Shown here one piece after another: positions 32,801 to 41,674 of a DNA stretch of 47,488 bases. Positions within the stretch are counted from its first letter, which is position 1, and every line of letters starts with the position of its first letter. The position numbers and the translations under genes are program-made. This stretch comes from an uncultured Agathobaculum sp. (GTDB lineage Bacteria > Bacillota > Clostridia > Oscillospirales > Butyricicoccaceae). Where the stretch lies: NCBI RefSeq assembly GCF_944380975.1, contig NZ_CALWJK010000002.1:101766-149253 (forward strand), given 5' to 3'. The notes beneath the pieces were generated by a model. That model saw nothing but the letters and a program-made list of their open reading frames with translations. It ran no database searches and was not told the origin of the DNA.

Positions 32801-33573
32801 GTACAGTACAGGATGTTTTGACGTTTTTGGAAGGATTCGCACCGCCGGATCTGGCGGAGCATTGGGATAATGTGGGACTGTTGTGCGGGGACCGTAAGCA
32901 GACTGTGACGGCTGCGTTGTGTGCGCTGGATATCACCGAACAGGTAGTGGAAGAAGCGGTAGCGCGCGGCGCACAGCTGATCGTTGCGCACCATCCAGCC
33001 ATCTTCACTTCGGTGAGCCGTGTGACTACCGATGATGTGACCGGGCGCGTGCTGCGGGCGGCCATCAAGCACGATATCGCGCTCATCTGCATGCATACTA
33101 ATGCGGATAGTGCTTGGGGCGGCGTGAATGATGCACTGGCTGCTGCATTGTTTCTCACGAATGTGGTCAACATGGAAGCAGGGGATAACCGGATGCTGGG
33201 TCGCGTGGGGGATTTGCCGCGCGAAATGCAGCCGCGGGAATTTGCAGCATATGTGAAAGAGTGCCTGCGTGCAGGTGGCGTCCGTTTTTGCGATGGTGGG
33301 CATGCCATTCACCGCGTTGCGGTGGGCGGCGGCGCTTGCGGCAAGATGATGGATGATGCGTTGGCTAAAGGTGCGGATGCGTTCGTTATTGGCGATTGCA
33401 GCTATGATTTAATGCAGCGTGCGCAGTCGCTGGGGCTGACGTTGGTCGATGCGGGGCATTTCCCGACAGAAAATCCGATCGCTGCTGTTTTTGCTGAGCA
33501 GATCGTTGGTGCGTTCCCGCAGGTGCGTACCACGGTTTCTGAGCGACATGCCGACTGTATCCAATTTGTTTAA
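32797..33573 (+). CDS. Nif3-like dinuclear metal centre protein
   Basis: 258-residue cytoplasmic protein of the Nif3/YqfO family that forms hexamers with a di-metal site. Metal ligands are seen in IVAHHPAIF (HH), ICMHTNADSAWGG and DAGHFPTENP. It is the short form, lacking the inserted PII/CutA-like domain of Bacillus YqfO (about 370 residues). Sometimes annotated as GTP cyclohydrolase I type 2, without good evidence. Biological function unknown. The ATG at 32797 has GGGAGGG upstream and overlaps trmK by 4 nt; the rqcH gene follows by 12 nt. Confidence 0.9.
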   Translation: MSTVQDVLTFLEGFAPPDLAEHWDNVGLLCGDRKQTVTAALCALDITEQVVEEAVARGAQLIVAHHPAIFTSVSRVTTDDVTGRVLRAAIKHDIALICMHTNADSAWGGVNDALAAALFLTNVVNMEAGDNRMLGRVGDLPREMQPREFAAYVKECLRAGGVRFCDGGHAIHRVAVGGGACGKMMDDALAKGADAFVIGDCSYDLMQRAQSLGLTLVDAGHFPTENPIAAVFAEQIVGAFPQVRTTVSERHADCIQFV

Positions 33574-33585
33574 GGAAGGTTTTAT

Positions 33586-35361
33586 ATGCCATTAGATGCC
33601 ATTTGCCTTGGGGCAGTGACGCATGAATTGAATGAGACGCTTGCAGGCTGCCGCGTGGAAAAGGTCTATCAGCCTGACCGCGATGAGATCGTGCTGCAAA
33701 CACGCGGACAGGGCGGCGCAAAGCGCCTGCTGGTTTCGATTGCTGCTGGTGCGGCGCGCGTGCATTTCATTGATGCGGCGCGCGAGAATCCGGCGGCGCC
33801 GCCGATGTTCTGCATGCTGTTGCGTAAACATGTGCAGGGTGCGAAGATTGCGGCGATTGTACAGCCGTCGGTCGAGCGTATGCTGACGATTGAACTGGAC
33901 ACGACCGATGAAATGGGTGTGCCCTGCAAAAAGCACCTGATTTGCGAGCTGATGGGCAAGCATTCCAATGTTATTTTATGCGGCGAGGATAATCGCATCA
34001 TTGATGCCATGCGCCGCGTTGACGGAGATCTGTCCGGCAAACGGCAGGTACTGCCCGGTTTGTTTTACCGTATGCCGCCCGCGCAGGATAAGTATGATCC
34101 ATTTGCCCTATCCGGTGCAGGAGTGGCTGCGGCGGTGACACAAGCGGACGGGGAGCAGACGCTGGATCGTTTCCTGCTCGGTCAGCTTTTGGGTTTTTCG
34201 CCGCTGTTATGCCGAGAGCTGAGCTATCGAGCAACGGGCGATGCGACTGCGCGGATTGGGACACTGTCTGATGCACAACGGGAACGCTTAGGGCAGGTAT
34301 ATGATGATTTCATGACCTATGTGCAGGAAAAACGCTGGAAGCCATTTCTGATCACCAAAGCTGAAAACGACGCGGTATTCGATTTTACCTTTTTGCCGGT
34401 GACGCAATATGAAGGTCTGATGACCGTTTCACAGGCGGATAGCTTTTCCACGCTGCTTGCGGCGTTTTACGAGAAAAAAGGGAAAATTGAGCGTATGGCG
34501 CGCCGTTCCGCTGATCTGCACAAGATAGTCACCAATGCGCGTGATCGTCTGGCACGCAAGCTGGCGGTGCAGCAGAAGGAACTGGATGCAACGCAGAACC
34601 GTGAACAGTATAAACGCATGGGTGACCTGATTACTGCAAACCTGTATCAGCTGGAAAAGGGCATGAATAAGGCGACCGTGGTGGATTACTACGCTGAAGA
34701 TTGCCCAGAGGCCGAAATTACGCTGGACGTGCGCCTTACACCGCAGCAAAATGCGCAGCGGTATTTCAAGCTGTACAATAAGGCAAAAACAGCAGAAAGC
34801 GTGCTGACGCAGCAGATGGAACAAGGCAGAGCAGATTTGGATTATCTGGAAAGCGTGCTGGTTGCGCTGGAGGAGGCGGAAAGCGAACGTGATTTGTCTC
34901 AGCTGCGTGAGGAACTGACGCAGACGGGCATTCTTTCCAACAAGCAGACACGCAATAAAAAGTTGCGTAGCAAGCCGGTACAGGCGAAACCATTTCATTA
35001 CCGTACCAGCGATGGATTCGAGGTGTTTGCCGGTAAGAATAACCTGCAAAACGATTTGCTTACGCTCAAGACGGCGTTCAAAAGCGATATTTGGTTCCAC
35101 ACGCAAAAGATTCATGGTTCGCATGTGATTCTGGTCACAGATGGCCGTGAGCCCACCGATCAGGCTATGACCGAAGCTGCGATGATTGCAGCATACCATT
35201 CCAAGGCAAGGCAGTCCTCGCGGGTGCCGGTGGACTATACACCGGTACGGCAGGTGAAAAAGCCGGCGGGTGCAAAACCGGGTATGGTCATTTATCATGT
35301 TTATCAGACGGCCTATGTGACACCTGAGGAAACAGTGGTTGAAAAACTTCGTGTAGAGTGA
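33586..35361 (+). CDS. rqcH: Rqc2/NEMF-like ribosome quality-control protein RqcH
   Basis: 591-residue NFACT protein, formerly called fibronectin-binding protein. RqcH binds stalled 50S subunits carrying peptidyl-tRNA and adds C-terminal alanine tails that mark the chain for degradation. NFACT-N at 1-190 begins MPLDAICLGAVTHEL and has the conserved RVEKVYQPDRDEIVL. A coiled-coil middle (about 290-450) follows, and NFACT-R near the C-terminus has DIWFHTQKIHGSHVIL and a K(A/R)RQSS pattern. Cytoplasmic. GGAAGG precedes the ATG. Last gene of the trmK-nif3-rqcH unit; terminator follows. Confidence 0.95.
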   Translation: MPLDAICLGAVTHELNETLAGCRVEKVYQPDRDEIVLQTRGQGGAKRLLVSIAAGAARVHFIDAARENPAAPPMFCMLLRKHVQGAKIAAIVQPSVERMLTIELDTTDEMGVPCKKHLICELMGKHSNVILCGEDNRIIDAMRRVDGDLSGKRQVLPGLFYRMPPAQDKYDPFALSGAGVAAAVTQADGEQTLDRFLLGQLLGFSPLLCRELSYRATGDATARIGTLSDAQRERLGQVYDDFMTYVQEKRWKPFLITKAENDAVFDFTFLPVTQYEGLMTVSQADSFSTLLAAFYEKKGKIERMARRSADLHKIVTNARDRLARKLAVQQKELDATQNREQYKRMGDLITANLYQLEKGMNKATVVDYYAEDCPEAEITLDVRLTPQQNAQRYFKLYNKAKTAESVLTQQMEQGRADLDYLESVLVALEEAESERDLSQLREELTQTGILSNKQTRNKKLRSKPVQAKPFHYRTSDGFEVFAGKNNLQNDLLTLKTAFKSDIWFHTQKIHGSHVILVTDGREPTDQAMTEAAMIAAYHSKARQSSRVPVDYTPVRQVKKPAGAKPGMVIYHVYQTAYVTPEETVVEKLRVE

Positions 35362-35396
35362 TCTCGGCGGAAAATAAAATGCGCTACTTGAAGTGC

Positions 35397-35430
35397 AGGG
35401 GTGCTTGTGGAAAGCGCCCCTTTGCTTTTT
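35397..35430 (+). terminator. Terminator after rqcH
   Basis: AGGGGTGCTT / AAGCGCCCCT stem with one wobble, 5-nt loop, then TTGCTTTTT. Confidence 0.75.
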
Positions 35431-35472
35431 GCAAAATCAGAATGGCATGCGGGGCATTCTTTGACGTTTGTA

Positions 35473-35501
35473 TTTACTTTGTCAAATTAACATGATAGAA
35501 T
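35473..35501 (+). promoter_or_regulatory. Promoter of the first SLH gene
   Basis: TTTACT (35473-35478), 17-bp spacer, TAGAAT (35496-35501). A small hairpin ACAGTGC/GCACTGT (35512-35528) lies in the leader just before the ribosome binding site. Confidence 0.45.
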
Positions 35502-35548
35502 AAAGGAAATCACAGTGCATGGCACTGTCAATAAAAGGAGGTAACTCT

Positions 35549-36922
35549 ATGAAAAGTAAATTCAGGATCGCCTTGGTTGCGGCAGCGGCAGCGGTAGGCT
35601 TGATGGCGACAGCAGGCGCGGCTAATTTTGACCATTGCGCGGATCAGCTGAAGGATCTGGGCCTGTTTCAGGGAACCGAGCAGGGCTATGAGCTGGATCG
35701 TGCACCGACCCGTGCGGAAGCGGCAACGATGCTGGTTCGTCTGCTGGGCAAGGAAGACGAAGCGAAGAAGCTGGAATATACCGCTCCGTTTACCGATCTG
35801 GCTGGCTGGGAGAAGCCGTATGTGCAGTATCTGTATGAAAACGGCCTGACGACGGGCGCAACTGCAACCACGTTTGAGCCGGAAGAGGGATGCTCTGCGC
35901 AGATGTATACGACATTCCTGCTGCGTGCTTTGGGCTACAGCGATAAGACTGACGGCGACTTTACTTATGCAGAGGCAGTATCGTTTGGCGAGTCGATCGG
36001 TCTGGTGGATTACGCCAACTGCGATCAGGACAACTTCCTGCGCGATCATGTCGCAGCTATGAGCCTTACGGCTTTGAATACGCCCGTGAAGGACAACAAG
36101 GATGCCGTTCTGCTGGAAAAACTGGTGGAAGATGGCGCTGTTGCTGCCGATAAGGCAGATAGCCTGCTGACGTTCTTTGACCGGTATGATGCTTATGAGG
36201 AAGCGTCCTCCAACATGAGCAACGCAACGAAAGCGGATGTGACCGCAAATATCGCGGCTGATGTGTATATGGGCGATACCAAGATCATGGATCTGTCTAT
36301 GCCGCTTAACATGAAGATGGATGTTGATCTGGAGCACATGGATCAGTCTAAATTGGCGATGACCGGTACGATGAAGATTAACATCGATGAGTCGCTGGTC
36401 GAGCAGGGTGCACAGACCTCCATCGATCAGGATATTGCGTACTATTATACAGATGGCGTGTACTATGTAAACATGGGCGAGACGAAGTATAAGATGGAGA
36501 TGTCCATCGAAGATGTGATGGCGCAGATGGGCGACCTGACCGCTATGCAGTCTTCTGAGCCGATTTGCCTGATCGAGTCCATCGACCAGTCGGGTGACAA
36601 TATGTCGGTAACTTATTCTTCTTCCGGCATGAACGGACTGGTGAACTCTGTGCTGGCAAACATGGGTATGGATCTCAGCAGTTTGGATGTGCAGATGAAG
36701 TTTGAAGATATCAGTTCCAAGGTGACCCTCTCCAATGGCGAGATCAAGAACATGGATATGAGCATGAAGATGTCGATCTCTGCGGAAGGCCAGAGCATTA
36801 CCTTGAACATGACTATGGACTGCGCAGTAAACAGCTTGGGCGACAGCGTTCAGATCACGCTGCCGAGCGATCTGGATACGTACGTCGATCTGATCGGCGG
36901 CGCAGACGGAGCTGCGGCATAA
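35549..36922 (+). CDS. SLH-domain secreted protein, paralogue 1
   Basis: 457-residue exported protein. Signal peptide about 1-25; S-layer-homology region about 29-210 with LKDLGLFQG, LDRAPTRAEAATMLVRLLG, PFTDLAGWEKPYVQYLYENG and TFEPEEGCSAQMYTTFLLRAL; then a Met-, Asp- and Ser-rich beta domain (about 225-445) of LolA-like strand pattern. SLH domains bind pyruvylated wall polymers. The ATG at 35549 follows a perfect AAAGGAGGT. It is a paralogue of the gene at 38018: over residues 30-69, 35 of 40 positions match. The C-terminal domains are different. Role unknown; perhaps a wall-bound sensor or carrier. Confidence 0.9.
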   Translation: MKSKFRIALVAAAAAVGLMATAGAANFDHCADQLKDLGLFQGTEQGYELDRAPTRAEAATMLVRLLGKEDEAKKLEYTAPFTDLAGWEKPYVQYLYENGLTTGATATTFEPEEGCSAQMYTTFLLRALGYSDKTDGDFTYAEAVSFGESIGLVDYANCDQDNFLRDHVAAMSLTALNTPVKDNKDAVLLEKLVEDGAVAADKADSLLTFFDRYDAYEEASSNMSNATKADVTANIAADVYMGDTKIMDLSMPLNMKMDVDLEHMDQSKLAMTGTMKINIDESLVEQGAQTSIDQDIAYYYTDGVYYVNMGETKYKMEMSIEDVMAQMGDLTAMQSSEPICLIESIDQSGDNMSVTYSSSGMNGLVNSVLANMGMDLSSLDVQMKFEDISSKVTLSNGEIKNMDMSMKMSISAEGQSITLNMTMDCAVNSLGDSVQITLPSDLDTYVDLIGGADGAAA

Positions 36923-36936
36923 AGCAGATGCAAGAG

Positions 36937-36970
36937 AAAACCGGAACGGAAAATCCGTTCCGGTTTTTTT
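36937..36970. terminator. Bidirectional terminator between SLH gene 1 and ldh
   Basis: Perfect 14-bp stem AAAACCGGAACGGA / TCCGTTCCGGTTTT, AAA loop, T-run of seven. Confidence 0.9.
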
Positions 36971-37910
36971 AGTGCAGCTGCTCGATCAATGCTTTCATCT
37001 TTTGCGCGGAGCTTTGCAGCCGACTGAGCTCTTCGGCGGATAGTGGGATATCCAGCACAGCCTCGACACCATTTTTTCCCACGATAGAGGGCAGACCCAG
37101 ACAGATGCCATCGACACCATAGTGGCCTTGAATCAGGGAGGAAACGGGAAGGACGGAATGCTCATCGCGGACAATGGCTTCCGCGATGCGGCGCACTGCC
37201 ATGCCGATGCCGTAGTAGGTTGCCCCTTTGCTTTCGATGATGGAATAGGCAGCATCACGCACGTCTTCGTAAATCTGATGCAGCATGGCGGCGGGATCTC
37301 CGACGCCTGTGATACGGCAGTAATCATCCAAATCGACGCCGGAAATATTTGCGCTGGACCATACAGCAAGCTCACTGTCACCATGCTCGCCGATGATGAA
37401 GGCGTGCACATTGCGACTGTCTACGCCCAGCTTTTGACCGACGAGGTATTTGAGACGTGCGGTGTCCAGCACTGTGCCGGAACCGATCACGTGTCCGGCG
37501 GGCAGACCGGAAAGCTGTTGCGCCATGCAGGTGAGTACATCGACCGGGTTGGAAACGATGAGCAAAACTGCGTTTTTATTGACTGCGGTTAATTGTTCCA
37601 TAATGGAGGATAGAATCACGCGGTTGCGATGAAGCAGCTCCACTCGGGTCTCGCCGGGCTTTTGGTTGGCACCTGCCGCGATAATGATTAAGCCGCATTC
37701 GGCAAGGTCGGCATATTCGCCGGCGCGCACAAAGCAGGGTTTGGCGAAAGAAACGCCGTGATTGATGTCAGCGGCTTCGCCCTCTGCTTTTTTGTGATTC
37801 ATATCGACCAGAACAACTTCCGAGAACAGCCCGGAAACCGCTAAAGTATAGGCGCAGGTCGCGCCGACAAAGCCAACGCCGATCACGCCGCATTTTCGCA
37901 TATTGGTCAT
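36969..37910 (-). CDS. ldh: L-lactate dehydrogenase
   Basis: 313-residue NAD-dependent enzyme reducing pyruvate to L-lactate in fermentation. Rossmann motif GVIGVGFVGATCAYTL; substrate loop AGANQKPGETRVELLHRN with the Gln that marks lactate rather than malate specificity; SNPVDVLT; GSGTVLDTARL; and the catalytic IIGEHGDSELAVWS. I chose ATG 37910, 10 nt from AAAGGA; GTG 37919 is too close to that site. Single gene on the minus strand, inserted between two paralogous SLH genes. Confidence 0.93.
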   Translation of the reverse strand: MTNMRKCGVIGVGFVGATCAYTLAVSGLFSEVVLVDMNHKKAEGEAADINHGVSFAKPCFVRAGEYADLAECGLIIIAAGANQKPGETRVELLHRNRVILSSIMEQLTAVNKNAVLLIVSNPVDVLTCMAQQLSGLPAGHVIGSGTVLDTARLKYLVGQKLGVDSRNVHAFIIGEHGDSELAVWSSANISGVDLDDYCRITGVGDPAAMLHQIYEDVRDAAYSIIESKGATYYGIGMAVRRIAEAIVRDEHSVLPVSSLIQGHYGVDGICLGLPSIVGKNGVEAVLDIPLSAEELSRLQSSAQKMKALIEQLH

Positions 37911-37953
37911 TACGGACACATCCTTTCTTTTTTAGTAGTATGTCCGTTTCCTG

Positions 37954-37982
37954 TTGGAAAAAACGCAAATGTATGATAAGAT
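37954..37982 (+). promoter_or_regulatory. Promoter of the second SLH gene with overlapping inverted repeat
   Basis: TTGGAA (37954-37959), 17-bp spacer, TAAGAT (37977-37982). An inverted repeat GTATGAT / ATCATAC (37971-37977, 37985-37991) covers the -10 and start site and could be an operator. Confidence 0.45.
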
Positions 37983-38017
37983 ATATCATACTGAACGAAG
38001 TTAAGGAGCGTATGAAA

Positions 38018-39187
38018 ATGAAACAGTGGTTTCGTACCGTGTTGGCTGGCGCTTTGCTGGCTGGTTCGCTGGCGGTTTCGGCTGCCGCCGCGGATTATAC
38101 ATCGTGTGCCGATCATTTGAAGGACCTTGGTTTATTTCAAGGAACTGCACAGGGATATGAACTGGATCGCGCGCCGACGCGCGGCGAGGCGGCAGCAATG
38201 CTGGTGCGGTTGCTGGGAGAGGAGCAGAATGCATTAGCGCTTGACTATTCCGCGCCGTTTACGGATTTGCAGAACTGGGAAAAGCCTTATGTGCAGTACT
38301 TATATGATATGGGCGCGACCACAGGTGTGTCCGAAACTACATTTGCGCCGGAAGAACCCTGCACTGCACAGATGTATGCGGCATTTGTCCTGCGTGCACT
38401 TGGCTATACCGAGGCGGATGGGGATTTTACCTATGCCGGTGTGGATGATTTCGCGCAGCAAATTGGCCTATACGACGCAGCGGTAATTGATACGGAGGAT
38501 TTCTTGCGTGATGATGTCGTAGCTGCAAGCTACACGGCGCTTTCGTTGATGCCGAAGGACAGTGAGCAGACACTGTTGGATCAGCTGGTGGCAAATGGCG
38601 CTGTGGATGCACAGGCGGCGGAGCCTTATCAGGCGTTGTTTGATCTGTATGCGCAGTATCGCACCGCAACGGCAGATATGGCAGCATTCGAGCAGTTTTC
38701 TGTACGCGGCGGAACGGAGGCAGTGCTGTCAGGGAAAGGAACAAGCAGTTTGACCGTGCGCACAGAGGATTATATTACGGTCAACCGCGTAGACGGTACA
38801 GCGACTGCTACAGGAAAAATCACGATGGAAGCGCCCAGCGTGGATGCGTATACACAACCATATTCCATGGATGCAGCAGAGGAGACAGGTTCCATGCGTG
38901 CTGCGCTGCTGTATGGGTATGATGTGGTACCGCTGGCTTGTGTGGATACAGTGAAGCGGTCGGGAAGTGATTGGACCTTTTCGTTTGCAGAATTGCCTGC
39001 GCAATATAAAGGGTGCTTCTGGGCGCTATCTCAGTCTGGTGCAGCACTGGAGTCGGCCGAAGATATTGTTCTGGCGCAGACCGTACAGAGTGGACGCATC
39101 GCCTTTCAGACATTGCGTTTGAAGCTGATGCAAGGCGATGCGGAATTTCAAGTGACGCTGACTGGAGAACTGAAAGAGGCACGTTAA
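38018..39187 (+). CDS. SLH-domain secreted protein, paralogue 2
   Basis: 389-residue exported protein with signal peptide (about 1-25) and an SLH region (about 29-210) closely matching paralogue 1: LKDLGLFQGTAQGYELDRAP, PFTDLQNWEKPYVQYLYDMG and TFAPEEPCTAQMYAAFVLRAL. The C-terminal part (about 225-385) is shorter and not Met-rich; it has beta-rich stretches such as SLTVRTEDYITVNRVDGTA. I prefer the ATG at 38018, 9 nt from AAGGAG, over the ATG at 38012 (3 nt). Likely wall-associated, function unknown. Confidence 0.9.
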   Translation: MKQWFRTVLAGALLAGSLAVSAAAADYTSCADHLKDLGLFQGTAQGYELDRAPTRGEAAAMLVRLLGEEQNALALDYSAPFTDLQNWEKPYVQYLYDMGATTGVSETTFAPEEPCTAQMYAAFVLRALGYTEADGDFTYAGVDDFAQQIGLYDAAVIDTEDFLRDDVVAASYTALSLMPKDSEQTLLDQLVANGAVDAQAAEPYQALFDLYAQYRTATADMAAFEQFSVRGGTEAVLSGKGTSSLTVRTEDYITVNRVDGTATATGKITMEAPSVDAYTQPYSMDAAEETGSMRAALLYGYDVVPLACVDTVKRSGSDWTFSFAELPAQYKGCFWALSQSGAALESAEDIVLAQTVQSGRIAFQTLRLKLMQGDAEFQVTLTGELKEAR

Positions 39188-39203
39188 GGTTATTTGTAAA
39201 AGA

Positions 39204-39252
39204 AAAGGCCGCTGGACGGCAGGGGGAGGTTTCCTTGTCGTCTGGCGGCTTT
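39204..39252 (+). terminator. Terminator after SLH gene 2
   Basis: Long imperfect stem of about 20 bp with wobbles (39204-39224 with 39233-39252), T-rich tail. Confidence 0.65.
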
Positions 39253-39268
39253 CTATTTGTGCATGAGA

Positions 39269-39296
39269 AAACGCCCCGCCAATTGGCGGGGCGTTT
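39269..39296 (-). terminator. Terminator after nfnB
   Basis: Perfect 28-bp palindrome with arm AAACGCCCCGCCAA, ends A/T rich; immediately downstream of the nfnB stop. Confidence 0.8.
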
Positions 39297-39306
39297 GTGT
39301 TTTAGA

Positions 39307-40698
39307 TTACTGCTTGTTCTTGATGTATTCGTCCATCGCGGCAGCGGCGCGCTTGCCTGCGCCCATGGCGAGGATAACGGTGGCAGCGCCGGTTACAGCG
39401 TCGCCGCCGGCGAACACGCCGTCCTTGGACGTGATGCCGTGCTCGTCGTCTGCGATGATGCAGCCCTTGCGGTTGGTGTCCAGCCCCGGCGTGGTGTGAC
39501 GGATCAGCGGGTTCGGGCTGGTGCCGATCGCAGCGATCACGCAGTCCAGATCAAGGGTGAACTCGGAGCCTTCCACCGGCACCGGACGGCGACGACCGGA
39601 TGCATCCGGCTCGCCCAGCTCCATCTGCTGGCACTTCATGCCGGTTACATTGTAGTTTTCGTCGCTGAGCACCTCGAGCGGTGCGGTCAGGAACTTGAAC
39701 ACAATGCCCTCTTCCTTGGCGTGGTGAATTTCCTCCAGACGGGCGGGCAGTTCCTTTTCGGAGCGGCGGTAAACGATGTAGACTTCTTCTGCGCCCATGC
39801 GCTTTGCACAGCGCGCTGCGTCCATCGCGACGTTGCCGCCGCCAACGACTGCAACCTTGTGCGCGTGGAAAATCGGGGTATCCGAGCCATCCTTGTATGC
39901 CTTCATCAAGTTGATACGAGTCAGGTACTCGTTGGCGGAGTAAACGCCGTTTGCGTTTTCACCCGGCACGCCCAGGAAGGACGGCAGGCCCGCACCCGAA
40001 CCAACGAAAATTGCTTCATAGCCGTCCTCGAACAGCTCGTCAATAGTCTCAGAGCGGCCAACCACAAAGTTCAGCACGAACTCAACGCCGAGGTCTTTCA
40101 GTGTGTCGATTTCCTTCTGCACGATTTCCTTGGGCAGACGGAATTCCGGAATGCCGTACATCAGCACGCCGCCCGCAGTGTGCAGTGCTTCGAATACAGT
40201 CACTTGGTAGCCCATACGCGCCAAATCGCCTGCGCAGGTCAGACCGGCAGGGCCAGCGCCTACGATCGCACACTTGTGGCCGTTGGAAACAGGCTTTACC
40301 GGCTTCTCTTCGCCGTGTTCACGCGCGTAGTCCGCGACAAAGCGCTCCAAGCGGCCGATCGCGACCGGTTCGCCCTTGATGCCGCGCACGCACTTCTGCT
40401 CACACTGGGTCTCCTGCGGGCATACACGACCGCAGACTGCCGGCAGGGAAGAGGTTTCTTTGATCTTGGCTGCAGCTTCGAGGAACTTACCCTCGGCAAC
40501 CAGCGCGATAAATTCCGGAATCTTGACCTGTACCGGGCAACCGGTGATGCAGGGCTTATGCTTGCAGTTGAGGCAGCGCTGTGCTTCCTCAATTGCCATT
40601 TCCGGCGTGTAGCCGAGCGTTACTTCATCAAAATTCTTATTGCGCACATCCGGTGCCTGCTCAGGCATGGGTATTTTGTTCGGATTCATATTCGGCAT
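39307..40698 (-). CDS. nfnB: NfnB, large subunit of bifurcating NADH-dependent ferredoxin:NADP+ oxidoreductase
   Basis: 463-residue flavin/iron-sulfur enzyme. The N-terminal cluster domain has CLNCKHKPCITGCPV (about 42-56) and CGRVCPQETQCEQKC (about 89-103), ligating two 4Fe-4S clusters. Then come two dinucleotide-binding folds, VGAGPAGLTCAGDLARMGY (FAD) and VVGGGNVAMDAARCAKRMG (NADPH), and a C-terminal GVFAGGDAVTGAATVILAM. This family also includes the glutamate-synthase small chain (GltD/GltA). The adjacent nfnA argues for Nfn, which couples NADPH, NADH and ferredoxin pools in anaerobes. The start ATG has GGAGGTCAAG upstream; the gene begins 2 nt after nfnA ends. Confidence 0.9.
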   Translation of the reverse strand: MPNMNPNKIPMPEQAPDVRNKNFDEVTLGYTPEMAIEEAQRCLNCKHKPCITGCPVQVKIPEFIALVAEGKFLEAAAKIKETSSLPAVCGRVCPQETQCEQKCVRGIKGEPVAIGRLERFVADYAREHGEEKPVKPVSNGHKCAIVGAGPAGLTCAGDLARMGYQVTVFEALHTAGGVLMYGIPEFRLPKEIVQKEIDTLKDLGVEFVLNFVVGRSETIDELFEDGYEAIFVGSGAGLPSFLGVPGENANGVYSANEYLTRINLMKAYKDGSDTPIFHAHKVAVVGGGNVAMDAARCAKRMGAEEVYIVYRRSEKELPARLEEIHHAKEEGIVFKFLTAPLEVLSDENYNVTGMKCQQMELGEPDASGRRRPVPVEGSEFTLDLDCVIAAIGTSPNPLIRHTTPGLDTNRKGCIIADDEHGITSKDGVFAGGDAVTGAATVILAMGAGKRAAAAMDEYIKNKQ

Positions 40699-40700
40699 TG

Positions 40701-41552
40701 TTACTTGACCTCCATCTTGTACAGGTTGCAGTGATCCTCGCGGCGTTCCACTGCCTGCTTTTCCTGCGCTTTGTACATCGCGCCGCGGCGCATAGCACTA
40801 TCGAAATCAACAAGATGGCCGTCAAAGTCCGGCCCATCAACACAGGCGAACTTGGTCTCGCCACCGACGGTCAGACGGCAGCCGCCGCACATGCCGGTGC
40901 CATCGACCATAATGGTGTTCATCGAGACGATGGTCTTGATGCCGTAGGGGCGGGTCACTTCGGAAACAAACTTCATCATGATCATCGGGCCGATCGCGAT
41001 GACTGCGTCGTACTGGTTGCCCGCGTCGATCAGCTCCTTGAGCTTGTCGGTGACAAAGCCCTTGTTGCCGTTGGAGCCGTCGTCGGTCATGATATACAGG
41101 TTGGTGGAAGCGGCCTTCATTTCGTCCTCGAGGATGACAATGTCCTTGTTGCGGAAGCCGGCAATCAGGTCGACCTCGCAGCCCATTTCATGCAGCTTCT
41201 TAGCCTGCGGATAGGCAATGGCGCAGCCCAGACCGCCGCCGACAACAGCGACTTTCTTCAGGCCTTCCAGCTCGCTTGCCTTGCCCAACGGGCCGACGAA
41301 ATCATGCAGGCAGTCGCCTTCATTCAGCGCGCCGAGCGCCATGGTGGTTGCGCCGACCTCTTGGAAGATGATCGTGACCGAACCCGTTTCACGGTTATAG
41401 TCCGCAATGGTGAGCGGAATGCGCTCGCCATCCTCGCTGACGCGCAGGATGATGAACTGGCCGGGCTCGGCCTTGCGTGCTACGTGCGGCGCATCAATCA
41501 CCATCAGCTTGGTATTCGCGTTCAGCGTTTGCTTTTTCAAAATCTGATACAC
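40701..41552 (-). CDS. nfnA: NfnA, small subunit of bifurcating NADH-dependent ferredoxin:NADP+ oxidoreductase
   Basis: 283-residue ferredoxin-reductase-type FAD/NAD protein. N-terminal FAD domain with HVARKAEPGQFIILRVSEDG and ERIPLTIADY; NAD domain with VAVVGGGLGCAIAYPQAKKL; C-terminal 2Fe-2S Cys cluster in GTGMCGGCRLTVGGETKFAC (three of its four Cys visible here, the ligand set of NfnA/DHOD electron-transfer subunits). It pairs with nfnB 2 nt downstream. The start is a GTG at 41552, 11 nt after AAGGAGG; the frame stays open upstream without a start signal. Located in the cytoplasm. Confidence 0.9.
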   Translation of the reverse strand: MYQILKKQTLNANTKLMVIDAPHVARKAEPGQFIILRVSEDGERIPLTIADYNRETGSVTIIFQEVGATTMALGALNEGDCLHDFVGPLGKASELEGLKKVAVVGGGLGCAIAYPQAKKLHEMGCEVDLIAGFRNKDIVILEDEMKAASTNLYIMTDDGSNGNKGFVTDKLKELIDAGNQYDAVIAIGPMIMMKFVSEVTRPYGIKTIVSMNTIMVDGTGMCGGCRLTVGGETKFACVDGPDFDGHLVDFDSAMRRGAMYKAQEKQAVERREDHCNLYKMEVK

Positions 41553-41594
41553 TAAATTTCGTACCTCCTTGCGTTTATCGCATCGAACACATCT

Positions 41595-41623
41595 ATTATA
41601 CTGTTTATGCAGGCTGAACGCAA
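41595..41623 (-). promoter_or_regulatory. nfnAB promoter
   Basis: Minus strand TTGCGT (41618-41623), 17-bp spacer, TATAAT (41595-41600), about 42 nt before the GTG start. Confidence 0.65.
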
Positions 41624-41674
41624 GGAGAAATCCGAATGGGAAGACAGATGTTTTCGTCTCGAAGACAGAATAAT

